Below the pieces are notes generated by a model, which made no database searches, was not told the origin of the DNA, and saw only the letters and a list, made by a program, of their open reading frames with translations. A DNA stretch of 64,000 bases, from assembly GCA_964435085.1 (NCBI GenBank), contig CAYSXQ010000003.1:1-64000 (forward strand). Direction: 5' to 3'. Position numbers and translations under genes: made by a program. Position 1 is the first letter of the stretch; every line of letters begins with the position of its first letter. The DNA is from UBA917 sp964435085. GTDB lineage: Bacteria > Patescibacteriota > Patescibacteriia > Patescibacteriales > Patescibacteriaceae. Below, one piece after another: positions 18,222-25,930 of the stretch.

Positions 18222-19595
18222 GTAGTTCTTAATCAACTGCTTAATTGAGTTAATTTCCTGGGCCATACGCTCTTTCTCTTTGATTTCTTTGAGAATTTTT
18301 TTGCAAGCATGCATAGCTGTGCTGTGATCGCGTCCGCCGAGTTCTTGACCGATATTAGGAAAAGACATTTCTATCTCGGCGCGCAAGAGGTACATTACTA
18401 CTTGTCTTGGTTTTACTAATTCTTTTTTGCGACTCTTACTAACTAAATCTTTGTTGGTTACGCTATAAAATTTACTAACAGCATCGATAATACTCTTTGA
18501 TGATAGGGAAGATTCTTGGAAACTAGAAAAATTATCAATTAAAATGCGCTTAGTTTCGTCTAGAGATGGTGCTAAGTTATTAAATTCAAAATAAGTTATT
18601 AGCTTGGTTAAAACTCCTTCTAATTCACGCACGTTAGTTTCGGCATTGGTAGCAATGTAGTTTAAGATTTTTTCGTTTAAGAGATAGTTTTTTTCTTGGC
18701 ACTTGTTTTGCAAGATAGCCATGCGGGTTTCAAAGTCTGGTAAAGTGATATTAGCTACCATGCCCCACTCAAGACGAGAGAGAAGTCTTTTTTCTAAGGC
18801 TGGAATTGCCTTTAGTGGTCGGTCGCAAGTTGCTACAATTTGTTTGTTATTTTGGTGGAGTTCATTGAAAGTATGAAAAAATTCTTCCTGAGTACCGTCC
18901 TTACCACCTAAAAACTGAATATCATCAATCAATAAGAGATCAATATTCCTATACTTTTCTTTGAGAAATTTAGCGCGGCCACTTTGAATTTCATTAACAT
19001 AGTCATTGCAGAATTTTTCGGAAGTGACATAAAGGATTCTGTCAGTGGTTTTAGCTAGTTCGTTGCCCACAGCTTGAAGTAAATGAGTTTTACCAAGACC
19101 TACTCCGCCATGAAGGACTAAAGGATTGTAAGTTTGACCAGGATTAGCTGCTACTGCTTGGCAAGCAGCGTGGGCTAGTTCGTTATTTTTACCAACAATA
19201 AAATTACTAAAGACGTATTTATTGTTTAAGCCAAACTTATTAACATTAGAGTTTTTAAAAGTAATTGGCGTGCTAACTCTCTTGGTAACTACACCATCAT
19301 CATCAGTACTCTGTTCTTTGTTTTGTTCTTTTACGAAGCCAGCTTTTCTGGTTTCAATTTTATAAACAATATTAATGTCTTTTTCTTTGGTGATATTACG
19401 TAAGGCTGTTAATATTTCTTGAAAATACTTCTTTTCTAACCACGCCTTAGTGAAGATATTGGGCACGCAAATAATAATAGAGTTGTTTTCATAAGAGCCG
19501 ATAAAAGTATTCTTAAACCAGGTGGTAAAGTTAGCTCTAGAAACATTGACTTCTATTTCGCCTAAGACGGCTTGCCACAATTGATCATTATCCAT
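18213..19595 (-). CDS. dnaA: Chromosomal replication initiator DnaA
   Basis: The 460-residue protein has all four DnaA domains: N-terminal LWQAVLGEIE and TWFKNTF; a short linker; the AAA+ core with Walker A GGVGLGKTH, Walker B LLLIDDIQFL and sensor segments; and domain IV with GGRDHSTAMHACKKI, the DNA-binding signature. It binds TTATCCACA boxes, four of which lie at 22770-22865. It is divergent from the membrane-protein, rpmH, rnpA, yidD, yidC cluster, an arrangement typical of an origin region. An extended -10 (TGTTATAAT on the minus strand, 19616-19624) lies about 20 bases upstream. Confidence 0.97.
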   Translation of the reverse strand: MDNDQLWQAVLGEIEVNVSRANFTTWFKNTFIGSYENNSIIICVPNIFTKAWLEKKYFQEILTALRNITKEKDINIVYKIETRKAGFVKEQNKEQSTDDDGVVTKRVSTPITFKNSNVNKFGLNNKYVFSNFIVGKNNELAHAACQAVAANPGQTYNPLVLHGGVGLGKTHLLQAVGNELAKTTDRILYVTSEKFCNDYVNEIQSGRAKFLKEKYRNIDLLLIDDIQFLGGKDGTQEEFFHTFNELHQNNKQIVATCDRPLKAIPALEKRLLSRLEWGMVANITLPDFETRMAILQNKCQEKNYLLNEKILNYIATNAETNVRELEGVLTKLITYFEFNNLAPSLDETKRILIDNFSSFQESSLSSKSIIDAVSKFYSVTNKDLVSKSRKKELVKPRQVVMYLLRAEIEMSFPNIGQELGGRDHSTAMHACKKILKEIKEKERMAQEINSIKQLIKNYGG

Positions 19596-19615
19596 AGAGG
19601 TTTTAATTCCTAAAC

Positions 19616-19624
19616 ATTATAACA
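19616..19624 (-). promoter_or_regulatory. Extended -10 promoter of dnaA
   Basis: TG-T-TATAAT on the minus strand ends about 20 bases before the dnaA ATG. No good -35 is visible. Confidence 0.5.
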
Positions 19625-19737
19625 GCTTTTTTATAAAGATAAACGGCAAGACTGTTAATGGAATGTTAATAACTTTTGGTTGATATTATAACCACATTGC
19701 AAATAAAAACAAGCTAGCTGTCTAAAAAATATAAATA

Positions 19738-19746
19738 TGCTATAAT
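19738..19746 (+). promoter_or_regulatory. Extended -10 promoter of the membrane-protein gene
   Basis: TG-C-TATAAT ends 28 bases before the ATG at 19775. The -35 position has no clear match. Confidence 0.5.
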
Positions 19747-19774
19747 CTAAGAGCATAAAATAATTAAAAAACCT

Positions 19775-20773
19775 ATGTCTCTGTACAAACAAATTTTTCT
19801 GGACGCATTTAATTTTACTAGATGTCATAAGGCACTCTGGATCTTTGGTTTTTTTGCTATCTTGTTTAGTGGTAGTGTTGAAGCTGATTTGTACTACAAT
19901 TTCCTTAATAGTCAGAAGAATAATTTATACAATCTGGGTCAAATGGCTAGTACTGGCATCTTTAATAAAGAAGTTTGGTTTAATTTGCCACAACAAATCT
20001 TTTCTGCGGATAGTTCTATTGGCTTTTTAATTTTTACTTTTTTTGGACTAAGTTTAGCTGCTTTATTTATACTTACCTTGTCGGTTGGCTCACAAGTTTT
20101 GATTATTGAACAAAGTAATCTTCTCCTTAATAATCCTAAAGCGCCTCTGGCCAAGTTTAGTGATTTAGTTTTGGCTAACTTTAAAGATCTGCGAGTTATT
20201 ATTGCAAAGGCTGCTTTCGTCAATGTCTTATTTAAATTTTTTCTAATTATAAGCTTTCTCTTGATCGCTCTACCTATTTTCCTTAGCTCTGGCCTGCCTA
20301 ATATCATAGCTGACTTTAGTTATTTATTACTTTTTGTTGTCTTGACACCAATTATTATTCTCGGCTCACTCTACTCTAGGTATTTAGTTATCAGTCTAGT
20401 TACTAATAAGAATAGCCTTAAGCAGGCCTCTTGCGATGCTTGGAGCTTGATCAGTAAAAGTTGGCTACTAAGTATAGAGATCTCTTTGGCTCTATTTATA
20501 TTCAATATCTTGTCAGTCTTTATCACCTTAACTATTATTAGCGGCCTAGCTCTGTTATTATGGTTTTTTGCTCTAGCCGCTCAAAGCTTCTCTTATCAAG
20601 CTTACGTCTTGGTCATAGCTCTTAGTTATTTCATCTTATTTTTGGTTTTCTTGCTCTGTAATGCCTTACTTTCCACCTTTAGCATTAGTGTTTGGACTAA
20701 TTTGTACCTAAAACTGACAAAAAGCTCTAAAAACAAGCCGCTACAGGGCTTAGTTGGCAATTTCAGCAAATAG
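19775..20773 (+). CDS. Integral membrane protein next to dnaA
   Basis: The 332-residue protein has about six transmembrane segments, including long hydrophobic runs at about 68-90, 145-172 and 180-205, with a conserved-looking N-terminus (FNFTRCHKALWIFGFFA) before an extracellular loop. I do not recognise an enzymatic motif. The pattern resembles large membrane proteins of unknown function in Patescibacteria that carry a glycerophosphodiester-phosphodiesterase-type membrane domain, but I cannot confirm that. It precedes rpmH by about 50 bases; rpmH has its own promoter overlapping the end of this gene. Confidence 0.6.
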   Translation: MSLYKQIFLDAFNFTRCHKALWIFGFFAILFSGSVEADLYYNFLNSQKNNLYNLGQMASTGIFNKEVWFNLPQQIFSADSSIGFLIFTFFGLSLAALFILTLSVGSQVLIIEQSNLLLNNPKAPLAKFSDLVLANFKDLRVIIAKAAFVNVLFKFFLIISFLLIALPIFLSSGLPNIIADFSYLLLFVVLTPIIILGSLYSRYLVISLVTNKNSLKQASCDAWSLISKSWLLSIEISLALFIFNILSVFITLTIISGLALLLWFFALAAQSFSYQAYVLVIALSYFILFLVFLLCNALLSTFSISVWTNLYLKLTKSSKNKPLQGLVGNFSK

Positions 20774-20774
20774 C

Positions 20775-20803
20775 TTGACTAAAAATAGAGTTGCTGGTAT
20801 ATT
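20775..20803 (+). promoter_or_regulatory. Sigma-70-type promoter of rpmH
   Basis: TTGACT, a 17-base spacer and TATATT, with TG one base before the -10, lie just after the preceding stop codon and 22 bases before the rpmH ATG. Confidence 0.75.
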
Positions 20804-20825
20804 CTATTGGTAAATTATATATCTT

Positions 20826-20963
20826 ATGCCACAAAGAACTTATCAGCCAAATGTTCGTAAATCCAAGAAAGATCATGGTTTTCGCGAAAGAATGAGCTCA
20901 AAAAACGGTCGCAATGTACTAAAGGCTAGACGCGCTAAGGGTCGTGCTGAATTGACCAAGTAA
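20826..20963 (+). CDS. rpmH: 50S ribosomal protein L34
   Basis: A 45-residue basic protein beginning [15 protein letters not shown] and containing [20 protein letters not shown] is the L34 signature with the usual GFR.RM...GR.V...RR.KGR pattern. It forms part of the large subunit near the exit tunnel. It is short enough to be missed by length-filtered gene finding. The rpmH-rnpA-yidD-yidC order is the classic one beside the replication origin. Confidence 0.96.
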   Translation: MPQRTYQPNVRKSKKDHGFRERMSSKNGRNVLKARRAKGRAELTK

Positions 20964-21032
20964 ATTACTGCTAGGGCTATTTTTTTTATTATTTTATTTC
21001 TCAATAAAAGATAAGAAAAGTGGCCCTTTTAG

Positions 21033-21038
21033 TATATT
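21033..21038 (+). promoter_or_regulatory. -10 element of rnpA
   Basis: TATATT ends 6 bases before the rnpA ATG, consistent with a leaderless message. The -35 is weak. Confidence 0.4.
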
Positions 21039-21044
21039 TAGACT

Positions 21045-21383
21045 ATGTTAAAAAGAGATCAGCGACTAAGAAAGACCAAAGAAATTGAGGCTGTTTTTGC
21101 TAGTGGCCGCTCTGCTTATTTAGGCGCTATTGGTATTAAGGTTGCTAAAAATAGTCTTACTATTCCTCGTTTTACGGTCTTGGTTAATAAAAAAGTTAGT
21201 AAAAAGGCTGTTCTACGCAATAAACTCAAGCGCCGCATCAGAGAAATTTTAAAGAAACAACTAGTTGACCTAGCTCCTCATGATTTTGTTATTATCTGTC
21301 AGCCAGCTGCTCTACATCTTGAACTACCTGAGTTAAGGCAAAATCTTCAGGGTCTTTTAGTTAAGCTGCGCATGCTGCTTTAA
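21045..21383 (+). CDS. rnpA: Ribonuclease P protein component
   Basis: The 112-residue basic protein has LRKTKEIEAVFASGR at the start and the RNKLKRRIREI signature (family RNxxKRRlRe). It binds the RNase P RNA and helps process tRNA 5' ends; the RNA gene rnpB is not in this window as far as I can see. It lies 81 bases after rpmH and before yidD in the standard order. Confidence 0.93.
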   Translation: MLKRDQRLRKTKEIEAVFASGRSAYLGAIGIKVAKNSLTIPRFTVLVNKKVSKKAVLRNKLKRRIREILKKQLVDLAPHDFVIICQPAALHLELPELRQNLQGLLVKLRMLL

Positions 21384-21404
21384 TTTAAAATTTATCACTC
21401 CCCT

Positions 21405-21656
21405 ATGCTAAAATCGCTAGACGCTATCCTTGCTTATCTCGCTATTAAAGTAGTTAAATTTTACCAAAAAACCCTGTCTCCTGACCACGGTTTGTTTAAA
21501 AAAAACATCCCCTACTGTCGCTTTCAACCAACCTGTAGCGAGTATTGTTTGACCGCCTTTAATAAATATGGTTTTATTAAAGGTGCAGCTAAGTCTACTT
21601 ATCGTATTTTGCGCTGCAATCCTTTTAATCCTGGTGGTTATGATCCGCTTAAATAA
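21405..21656 (+). CDS. yidD: Membrane protein insertion efficiency factor YidD
   Basis: The 83-residue protein has the family core: FYQKTLSP, then CRFQPTCSEY, AFNKYGFIKG, RILRCNPFNPGGYDPL. YidD is a small amphipathic, cytoplasmic-face protein that assists YidC. The gene lies between rnpA and yidC with 21 and 8 base gaps. Confidence 0.95.
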   Translation: MLKSLDAILAYLAIKVVKFYQKTLSPDHGLFKKNIPYCRFQPTCSEYCLTAFNKYGFIKGAAKSTYRILRCNPFNPGGYDPLK

Positions 21657-21664
21657 TTAAATTT

Positions 21665-22381
21665 ATGGCATCATTTTTTGAAACAATCTTTTATCAGCCA
21701 GTTCTTAACTTGTTTATTTTCTTTTATAATATTGTCCCGGGTCACGAAATCAGCTTAGCAGTAGCTCTATTTGCTCTAGCTATTAAGTTGATTCTCCTAC
21801 CATTCTCTCAAAAAGCCTTGCAATCTCAAAAAGCCTTGCAGGATCTACAGCCAAAGCTCGAAGCCCTAAAGAAAGAATACGCTGATAGCAAGGAAAAGTT
21901 GACTGCTGCTATGATGGCGCTCTACAAAGATAATAAAGTCAATCCCTTCTCTTCTTGTTTGTTAATGTTAGTGCAACTCCCCTTCTTTATTGCTGTTTTT
22001 AACATGTTTAAAAAAGAATTAACTGGTCAAGGCTCAAATCTGGTCTATTCTTTTATTAGTAATCCTGGTGTGCTTAATACCAGCGCTTTCTTTGCTGTTG
22101 ATTTTGCTAAGCCTAATATTATTTTAGCTATTTTGGCCGGTATTGCTCAATTTGCTCAGGTGAAGATGATGCCTCAAGTAGCTCCAGCTATCAATAGCGA
22201 CGGCTCTAAAGACGAGAATATCGCTGCTATGATGAATAAGCAGATGATGTACATCTTCCCTGTCCTCACTATCTTTGTTTGTTTGAGTTTACCTTCTGGA
22301 CTCGCCTTCTATTGGTTAATAATCACAGTCCTCACTATCATCCATCAAGAATGGTTGTTTAAAACCAAGTCCTCTAAGTAA
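21665..22381 (+). CDS. yidC: Membrane protein insertase YidC/Oxa1
   Basis: The 238-residue protein has about five membrane segments and lacks the large periplasmic domain of Gram-negative YidC, as is usual for Gram-positive and Patescibacterial forms. Landmarks are the loop LPFSQKALQSQKALQDLQPKLEALKKEY (given in pieces: LPFSQKALQS, QDLQPKLEALKKEY) and the MNKQMMYIFPVLTIFVCLSLPSGLAFYWL core (pieces MMYIFPVLT, LPSGLAFYWL). It inserts proteins in the cytoplasmic membrane, including F0 subunits. It is the last gene of the rpmH cluster and is closed by a terminator. Confidence 0.93.
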   Translation: MASFFETIFYQPVLNLFIFFYNIVPGHEISLAVALFALAIKLILLPFSQKALQSQKALQDLQPKLEALKKEYADSKEKLTAAMMALYKDNKVNPFSSCLLMLVQLPFFIAVFNMFKKELTGQGSNLVYSFISNPGVLNTSAFFAVDFAKPNIILAILAGIAQFAQVKMMPQVAPAINSDGSKDENIAAMMNKQMMYIFPVLTIFVCLSLPSGLAFYWLIITVLTIIHQEWLFKTKSSK

Positions 22382-22400
22382 TCCACAAATACAATAATAA

Positions 22401-22428
22401 AAAATCCCGATCTCTCGGGATTTTTTTT
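22401..22428 (+). terminator. Terminator of the rpmH-yidC cluster
   Basis: An AAATCCCGA/TCGGGATTT stem with a short TCTC loop is followed by eight Ts, 20 bases after the yidC stop. Confidence 0.9.
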
Positions 22429-22457
22429 GTAGTCTTTTTAAAATTAGCAATGAAAAA

Positions 22458-22516
22458 GGGCTCAGTCTGTGCCCTAATATAAATATTAAATTGGCAAGAG
22501 CTTGAGCCCGGTTTTT
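22458..22516 (+). ncRNA. Possible structured RNA with two exclusive hairpins
   Basis: GGGC (22458-22461) can pair with GCCC at 22471-22474, or GGGCTCA (22458-22464) can pair with TGAGCCC at 22503-22509, which is followed by GGTTTTT. The two pairings exclude each other, as in an attenuator. No gene follows on this strand before tRNA-Cys, so if expressed it would be a small RNA. No family is recognised. Confidence 0.3.
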
Positions 22517-22559
22517 GTTTATCGTAAAAAGATAATATTTTTATTATATATTCTCACGA

Positions 22560-22870
22560 CAAGTATAGAATATCACCAATTGAATAGTAACTATTTAGTT
22601 ACTGATTTTATTTTATTTTTGTTTGATTGAATTTCAATCAGTGAATTCTAATTAAGTTTAAAGAGCAACTTATAAACTCAGTATAGCATTTTTTGAGAAA
22701 GCGGTCAAGGGTCTGTTAATAACAAAGACAAGTATTTAATATTAGCTATTTATTAAGATGAGCAAAAACTTATCAACAAACTTATCCACAAGTATTTAGA
22801 AACTAATCTTTTATTTTTGTAAAAAACGATTCTAAAACAGGGGACTTATCCACAACTTATCAACATAAAA
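22560..22870. other. Putative replication origin (oriC) with four DnaA boxes
   Basis: Four boxes lie on the plus strand: TTATCAACA 22770-22778, TTATCCACA 22782-22790, TTATCCACA 22846-22854, TTATCAACA 22857-22865. They form two close pairs (3- and 2-base gaps) 55 bases apart, mirrored in order. The 200 bases to the left are very AT-rich and could be the unwinding element. The neighbourhood (dnaA, dnaN, rpmH-yidC) supports an origin. Strand-composition data were not computed. Confidence 0.7.
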
Positions 22871-22938
22871 AGTAAAAAAATAAAACAAGCCAGTAAATAA
22901 GCTTGTTTTAAATAGGGGATTGCCTTCTTTTCTTATTG

Positions 22939-23012
22939 AGGTCACGGTGGGAGTCGAACCCACGAATGACAGTTTTGCAAACTGTAGCCTTAGACCACTT
23001 GGCAACGTGACC
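22939..23012 (-). tRNA. tRNA-Cys (GCA)
   Basis: The cloverleaf has acceptor GGTCACG/CGTGACC, an anticodon stem ACAGT/ACTGT around TTGCAAA (anticodon GCA), and T-arm GTGGGTTCGACTCCCAC. CCA is not encoded. It is 74 bases long. Confidence 0.95.
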
Positions 23013-23050
23013 AATTCAAGTAATATAACAAATGATCTTAATTAATTCAA

Positions 23051-23091
23051 GTAAATAAATAGTCCGTGTTAGACACGGACTATTTATTTAC
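23051..23091. terminator. Bidirectional terminator between tRNA-Cys and the 3D-domain gene
   Basis: An 18-bp perfect stem (GTAAATAAATAGTCCGTG with its complement) and a 5-base loop overlaps the stop of the 3D-domain gene. It can end transcription on either strand. Confidence 0.85.
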
Positions 23092-23678
23092 TTTAAGGCT
23101 AGTTCTGATTCAGTTTTGACAATGCTGATGATTTTAACATTTAGATTTCTGCGGCCGAATTTCAAAGCTTCCTTCTTCTGATCATAGCTCATAGCAATGT
23201 CTACATTATTAGGATAGCGGCTATTCATGCGGTCTACAACTAGACATTCACCATAGCCTTCAATTTCTAGGATAGTGCCAAAGGGGACGAAGTTAGCAGC
23301 ACAACGTTTATAGCCGGCAGCCAGAGCATTACAGATATTTTCGCCATTAGCGGCCGTACAAGGGTCGCCATCGCACTGATTGACGTCACCAGCATTATAA
23401 GCACTAATAGTACGTATACGCCTAGATTTAACAATTTTTTTAATTACTTTAGTTGTATCAATGGTTTTTATTTCACCGCCATCTTCTTTTTCTGGAGCGG
23501 TAATAACTGCAGGAATTAGCAGGGGAGTCTTATTTAGCTCTTCAGCTCTAGCTTCCTTGGCGTGTAATATGCCAGTTGAGCCAATGCTTTGTTGCATCAA
23601 AGAGATGATCAGAATAAAAACTATTTTTTTAATTTGTTTCTTCGTAAAAAACCGTCTACTGTAGTAAAATGGATTCAT
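23088..23678 (-). CDS. Secreted 3D-domain protein (cell-wall associated)
   Basis: The 196-residue protein has a basic N-terminus and a hydrophobic segment (about residues 17-32), so it is exported or anchored. A central linker precedes a C-terminal double-psi-barrel 3D domain: RTISAYNAGD, the Cys-rich NQCDGDPCTAANGENIC, VPFGTILEIEGYG, and VVDRMNSRYPNNVDIAM, which holds the family's aspartates. Related domains occur in lytic transglycosylases and Rpf/Sps proteins that act on peptidoglycan. The four Cys may be disulfide-linked. It lies alone between two terminator-like regions. Confidence 0.82.
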   Translation of the reverse strand: MNPFYYSRRFFTKKQIKKIVFILIISLMQQSIGSTGILHAKEARAEELNKTPLLIPAVITAPEKEDGGEIKTIDTTKVIKKIVKSRRIRTISAYNAGDVNQCDGDPCTAANGENICNALAAGYKRCAANFVPFGTILEIEGYGECLVVDRMNSRYPNNVDIAMSYDQKKEALKFGRRNLNVKIISIVKTESELALK

Positions 23679-23818
23679 AGTGTAGCTTAAAAATAAAAAG
23701 ACTAGCTTAAAGGCTAGAACTTTTTAATGGTTGATTGTAGCACAAAGAAGAAAAAATGTCAATGATTAACAGCTCTAAATTATCATTTTTCTGAGTTTTT
23801 AACAGCTCACAGCGGGCT

Positions 23819-24175
23819 TTAAATTACATCTAAATAATGTTTAATATTAGCCATATTATTAGATTTTAGAGTGACAGCCACTACCTCTAATTTGACATTT
23901 TGTAGGGCTATTTTGTTTTTGTGGCAATAGCTTTGAACGCCACGTAGGAAAGCTTGGTGTTTCTTAGAGCTAAGTAGCTCCTCGGCTTGCCATAATTGGC
24001 TCTCTGAAGACTTGGTTTTGACCTCGATAAAGGCAGTTTTGGCACCAATCTTTGCTATAATATCAATTTCAAAATAAGATAATTTGATGTTGCGAGCAAT
24101 AACTAAGTAGCCTTTTTGCTCTAAAAATTTAACAGCCAAGTCTTCGCCCAGTCTGCCAACTATTTGTTTTTGCAT
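23819..24175 (-). CDS. yraN: YraN family (UPF0102) nuclease-fold protein
   Basis: The 118-residue protein has the family features: GRLGEDLAVKFLEQKGY at the N-terminus, YFEIDIIAK (family GEIDLIA) and AFIEVKTKS (family FVEVK.R). This is a restriction-endonuclease-like fold (D...ExK) of uncertain role, possibly in DNA metabolism. A hairpin terminator or attenuator (24178-24205) ends 2 bases before its ATG, so it may be expressed separately from the upstream membrane-protein gene. Confidence 0.88.
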   Translation of the reverse strand: MQKQIVGRLGEDLAVKFLEQKGYLVIARNIKLSYFEIDIIAKIGAKTAFIEVKTKSSESQLWQAEELLSSKKHQAFLRGVQSYCHKNKIALQNVKLEVVAVTLKSNNMANIKHYLDVI

Positions 24176-24177
24176 AC

Positions 24178-24205
24178 AAAAAGCTCAATATTATTGAGCT
24201 TTTTT
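24178..24205. terminator. Hairpin with T-runs before yraN
   Basis: An AAAAAGCTCAATA/TATTGAGCTTTTT stem overlaps the stop of the 131-residue gene and ends 2 bases from the yraN ATG on the minus strand. Confidence 0.7.
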
Positions 24206-24586
24206 AGGTATATATTTTTTAAAATCTTTTTCTTGTTGGATCTGCTCTAGGCGATTTGGTAGTTTTTTGAATTTTTTCAATAAGAAAAATAAATACAAGG
24301 CGTTAGCTAGTAGCCACAAGGGTAGCCAAAATTTAGCCGAGAAAAAGGGGATGCCTTGATGGTAGCAAAGAGCCATGATCCAACTTAGAGCCAAGTTGCT
24401 GATAGCAAAGTTCTCTAGTCTGTACCACAGGCTCTTGCTGTAATCTTTATTTTTTTGTTTATTTTTAGCCAAATAAATCAAGTAAGCACAAGCCAGTCCC
24501 ACTAGCACTAGGGCTAGTACGGCTGATCTAGAAAGCAATTCTGGTCGTGTATTGAACCAATAGTCAAGGCTAAATAATGGAGTCAT
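24191..24586 (-). CDS. Small integral membrane protein of unknown function
   Basis: The 131-residue protein has about three membrane segments (about residues 18-38, 62-78 and 83-103) and a basic C-terminal tail (KKFKKLPNRL). I do not recognise a family. It starts one base after the methyltransferase stop, so the two are cotranscribed; yraN follows on the same strand across a hairpin. Confidence 0.55.
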   Translation of the reverse strand: MTPLFSLDYWFNTRPELLSRSAVLALVLVGLACAYLIYLAKNKQKNKDYSKSLWYRLENFAISNLALSWIMALCYHQGIPFFSAKFWLPLWLLANALYLFFLLKKFKKLPNRLEQIQQEKDFKKYIPKKAQ

Positions 24587-24587
24587 A

Positions 24588-25163
24588 TTAAATTTTTGTT
24601 AAGACTAGGCCGAAGTGATGTTGGCCAGCTGTGAATTCACTGTCTAAATATAAACCTATTTTTTTGCTGGCGTCAACTAGCTTGTTTCTATCTATTCTAC
24701 TGGATTCTTCTGGTCCAAGCGGTGAGTGGTGTCTAGACCAGTCTATTATGATTATTTTAGCGTCTTTTTTGCTGATTCTAGCAGCTTCTTTGATAACCTC
24801 TAGCGGCTTCTTTGTTTGATGTAAGATATTTATTAAAAAACTAGCATCTAGGCTGGCCGGTTCTATATTAGTAGCTCCAACAAGCTCTAAATTGCTCCAA
24901 ACGGTCTTAATTTGGCTTAAATTATGCAAATCTCTCTCTTTGACGACTAGCTCTAGATGGCTCTTGATTATGTCTATAGCATAGACAGATCCGTGGTTAC
25001 CAACTAATTTAGCTAACATAAAGACAAAGTGTCCATTACGACCACAACCAAAGTCGGCCACTCTTTGTCCAGACTTTAGGCCGCTTCTCTCCACTATCAG
25101 CTCTAGGTTTAACAGCTTAGTTGTAAAATTTGCTTGGCTCATAATATTTAATAATACATTCAT
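24588..25163 (-). CDS. SAM-dependent methyltransferase (class I)
   Basis: The 191-residue protein has motif I VADFGCGRNGHF, the acidic loop SVYAIDII, a post-motif II region with LDASFLINILHQTKKPLEVIKEAARISK (piece: SFLINILHQTKKP), and IIIIDW, as in UbiE/small-molecule methyltransferases. The substrate is not predictable. The ATG at 25163 is chosen because the frame extending to 25262 reads into the palindrome array (25222-25512) and looks spurious. Confidence 0.8.
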   Translation of the reverse strand: MNVLLNIMSQANFTTKLLNLELIVERSGLKSGQRVADFGCGRNGHFVFMLAKLVGNHGSVYAIDIIKSHLELVVKERDLHNLSQIKTVWSNLELVGATNIEPASLDASFLINILHQTKKPLEVIKEAARISKKDAKIIIIDWSRHHSPLGPEESSRIDRNKLVDASKKIGLYLDSEFTAGQHHFGLVLTKI

Positions 25164-25221
25164 TATAGTTATTTTACTAAAATAAAACAAGTCTGAGCTG
25201 TTCTTTGTAGAGCTTTTTAAA

Positions 25222-25512
25222 AATGTCCACGCTAATCTAGACAAATCGCCAACACTGTCCACAAATATGTAGACATTTCTACTCGATAAGAAATTTTTTT
25301 AAAAAACAGCACTAATGTCCACATTAATCTAGACATTAAAGCGCCAATGTCCACAAATATGTGGACATAACACAAAAAAACAGCACAAAAGCCGCAATGT
25401 CCACGCTAATCTAGACAAATCGCCAACACTGTCCACAAATATGTAGACATTTCTACTCGATAAGAAATTTTTTTAAAAAACAGCACTAATGTCCACATTA
25501 ATCTAGACATTA
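25222..25512. repeat. Array of seven 20-bp imperfect palindromes in a 117-bp direct duplication
   Basis: Units at 25224, 25256, 25316, 25348, 25398, 25430 and 25490 are each exactly 20 bp: TGTCCAC, 6-7 variable bases, then TAGACA or GTGGACA. Spacing within pairs is 32 bp start to start in all three pairs (about three helical turns) with the same CGCC-containing spacer; pairs are 50-60 bp apart. Positions 25222-25338 are repeated exactly at 25396-25512 (offset 174). There is no protein frame of merit. It looks like a multimer of protein-binding sites or hairpins, 2.4 kb from the presumed origin. Confidence 0.85.
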
Positions 25513-25531
25513 TTTTTTTGAGATTTTTTTT

Positions 25532-25545
25532 GTTCCGCGCGGAAC
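25532..25545. promoter_or_regulatory. 14-bp perfect palindrome GTTCCGCGCGGAAC
   Basis: It is GC-rich in a very AT-rich stretch just after the palindrome array, and not followed by a T-run. It may be a binding site; no known operator matches it exactly. Confidence 0.35.
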
Positions 25546-25597
25546 TAAAAATAACCAATCTGCTCATTTGCTCTTATTCTTCTTGAAAATAACAAAA

Positions 25598-25621
25598 AAA
25601 CAGACCTAAGTCTGTTTTTTT
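25598..25621. terminator. Terminator near tRNA-Ala
   Basis: AACAGACCTAAGTCTGTTTTTTT forms a short stem (AACAGAC/GTCTGTT) followed by Ts on the plus strand; A-runs upstream allow minus-strand use after the tRNAs. Confidence 0.65.
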
Positions 25622-25627
25622 AATGAG

Positions 25628-25701
25628 TGGACCGTAAGGGAGTTGAACCCTTGACCTCTTCCATGCCATGGAAGCGCTCTAGCCAACTGAGCTAACGGCC
25701 C
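25628..25701 (-). tRNA. tRNA-Ala (GGC)
   Basis: Acceptor GGGCCGT/ACGGTCC contains the G3:U70 pair that identifies tRNA-Ala. The anticodon stem CTTCC/GGAAG encloses ATGGCAT (anticodon GGC). The T-arm is AAGGGTTCAACTCCCTT. It is 74 bases long, without encoded CCA. Confidence 0.95.
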
Positions 25702-25797
25702 ATATTATATATATGGTGGCTACTAATGTATTTTTATTACAGAGTTGATTATAATCAGCCCTAAAGGACTTGTCAATATCAATCTAGGTCTCGTGGG

Positions 25798-25869
25798 TGC
25801 TCTCGGCAGGAATCGAACCTGCATCTAGACGTTAGGAGTGTCTTATTCTATCCATTGAACTACAAGAGC
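25798..25869 (-). tRNA. tRNA-Arg (CCT)
   Basis: Acceptor GCTCTTG/CGAGAGC, anticodon loop CTCCTAA (anticodon CCT, reading AGG) with a mismatch at the loop-proximal stem pair, and T-arm GCAGGTTCGATTCCTGC. It is 72 bases long. Confidence 0.9.
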
Positions 25870-25930
25870 CTTTACTAGCTATAAAGCTATATAAATACTA
25901 GATTAAAGCCATAAAATAAGCAAGTAAAAA

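Noticed and set aside
25164..25262. N-terminal extension of the methyltransferase through the palindrome region
   Set aside because: The extra 33 residues come from the repeat sequence and have no family match; the ATG at 25163 gives a normal start.
25222..25512. CRISPR array, including a Cas12a-like AATTTCTAC repeat
   Set aside because: Units are 20-bp palindromes with conserved spacers and a 117-bp duplication, not repeats with unique 25-35 base spacers. ATTTCTACTCGATAAGAAAT only resembles part of the Cas12a stem. No cas gene is in the window.
25532..25545. LexA operator
   Set aside because: The LexA box of Gram-positive type is GAAC-N4-GTTC; this site is GTTCC-N4-GGAAC, the reverse arrangement.
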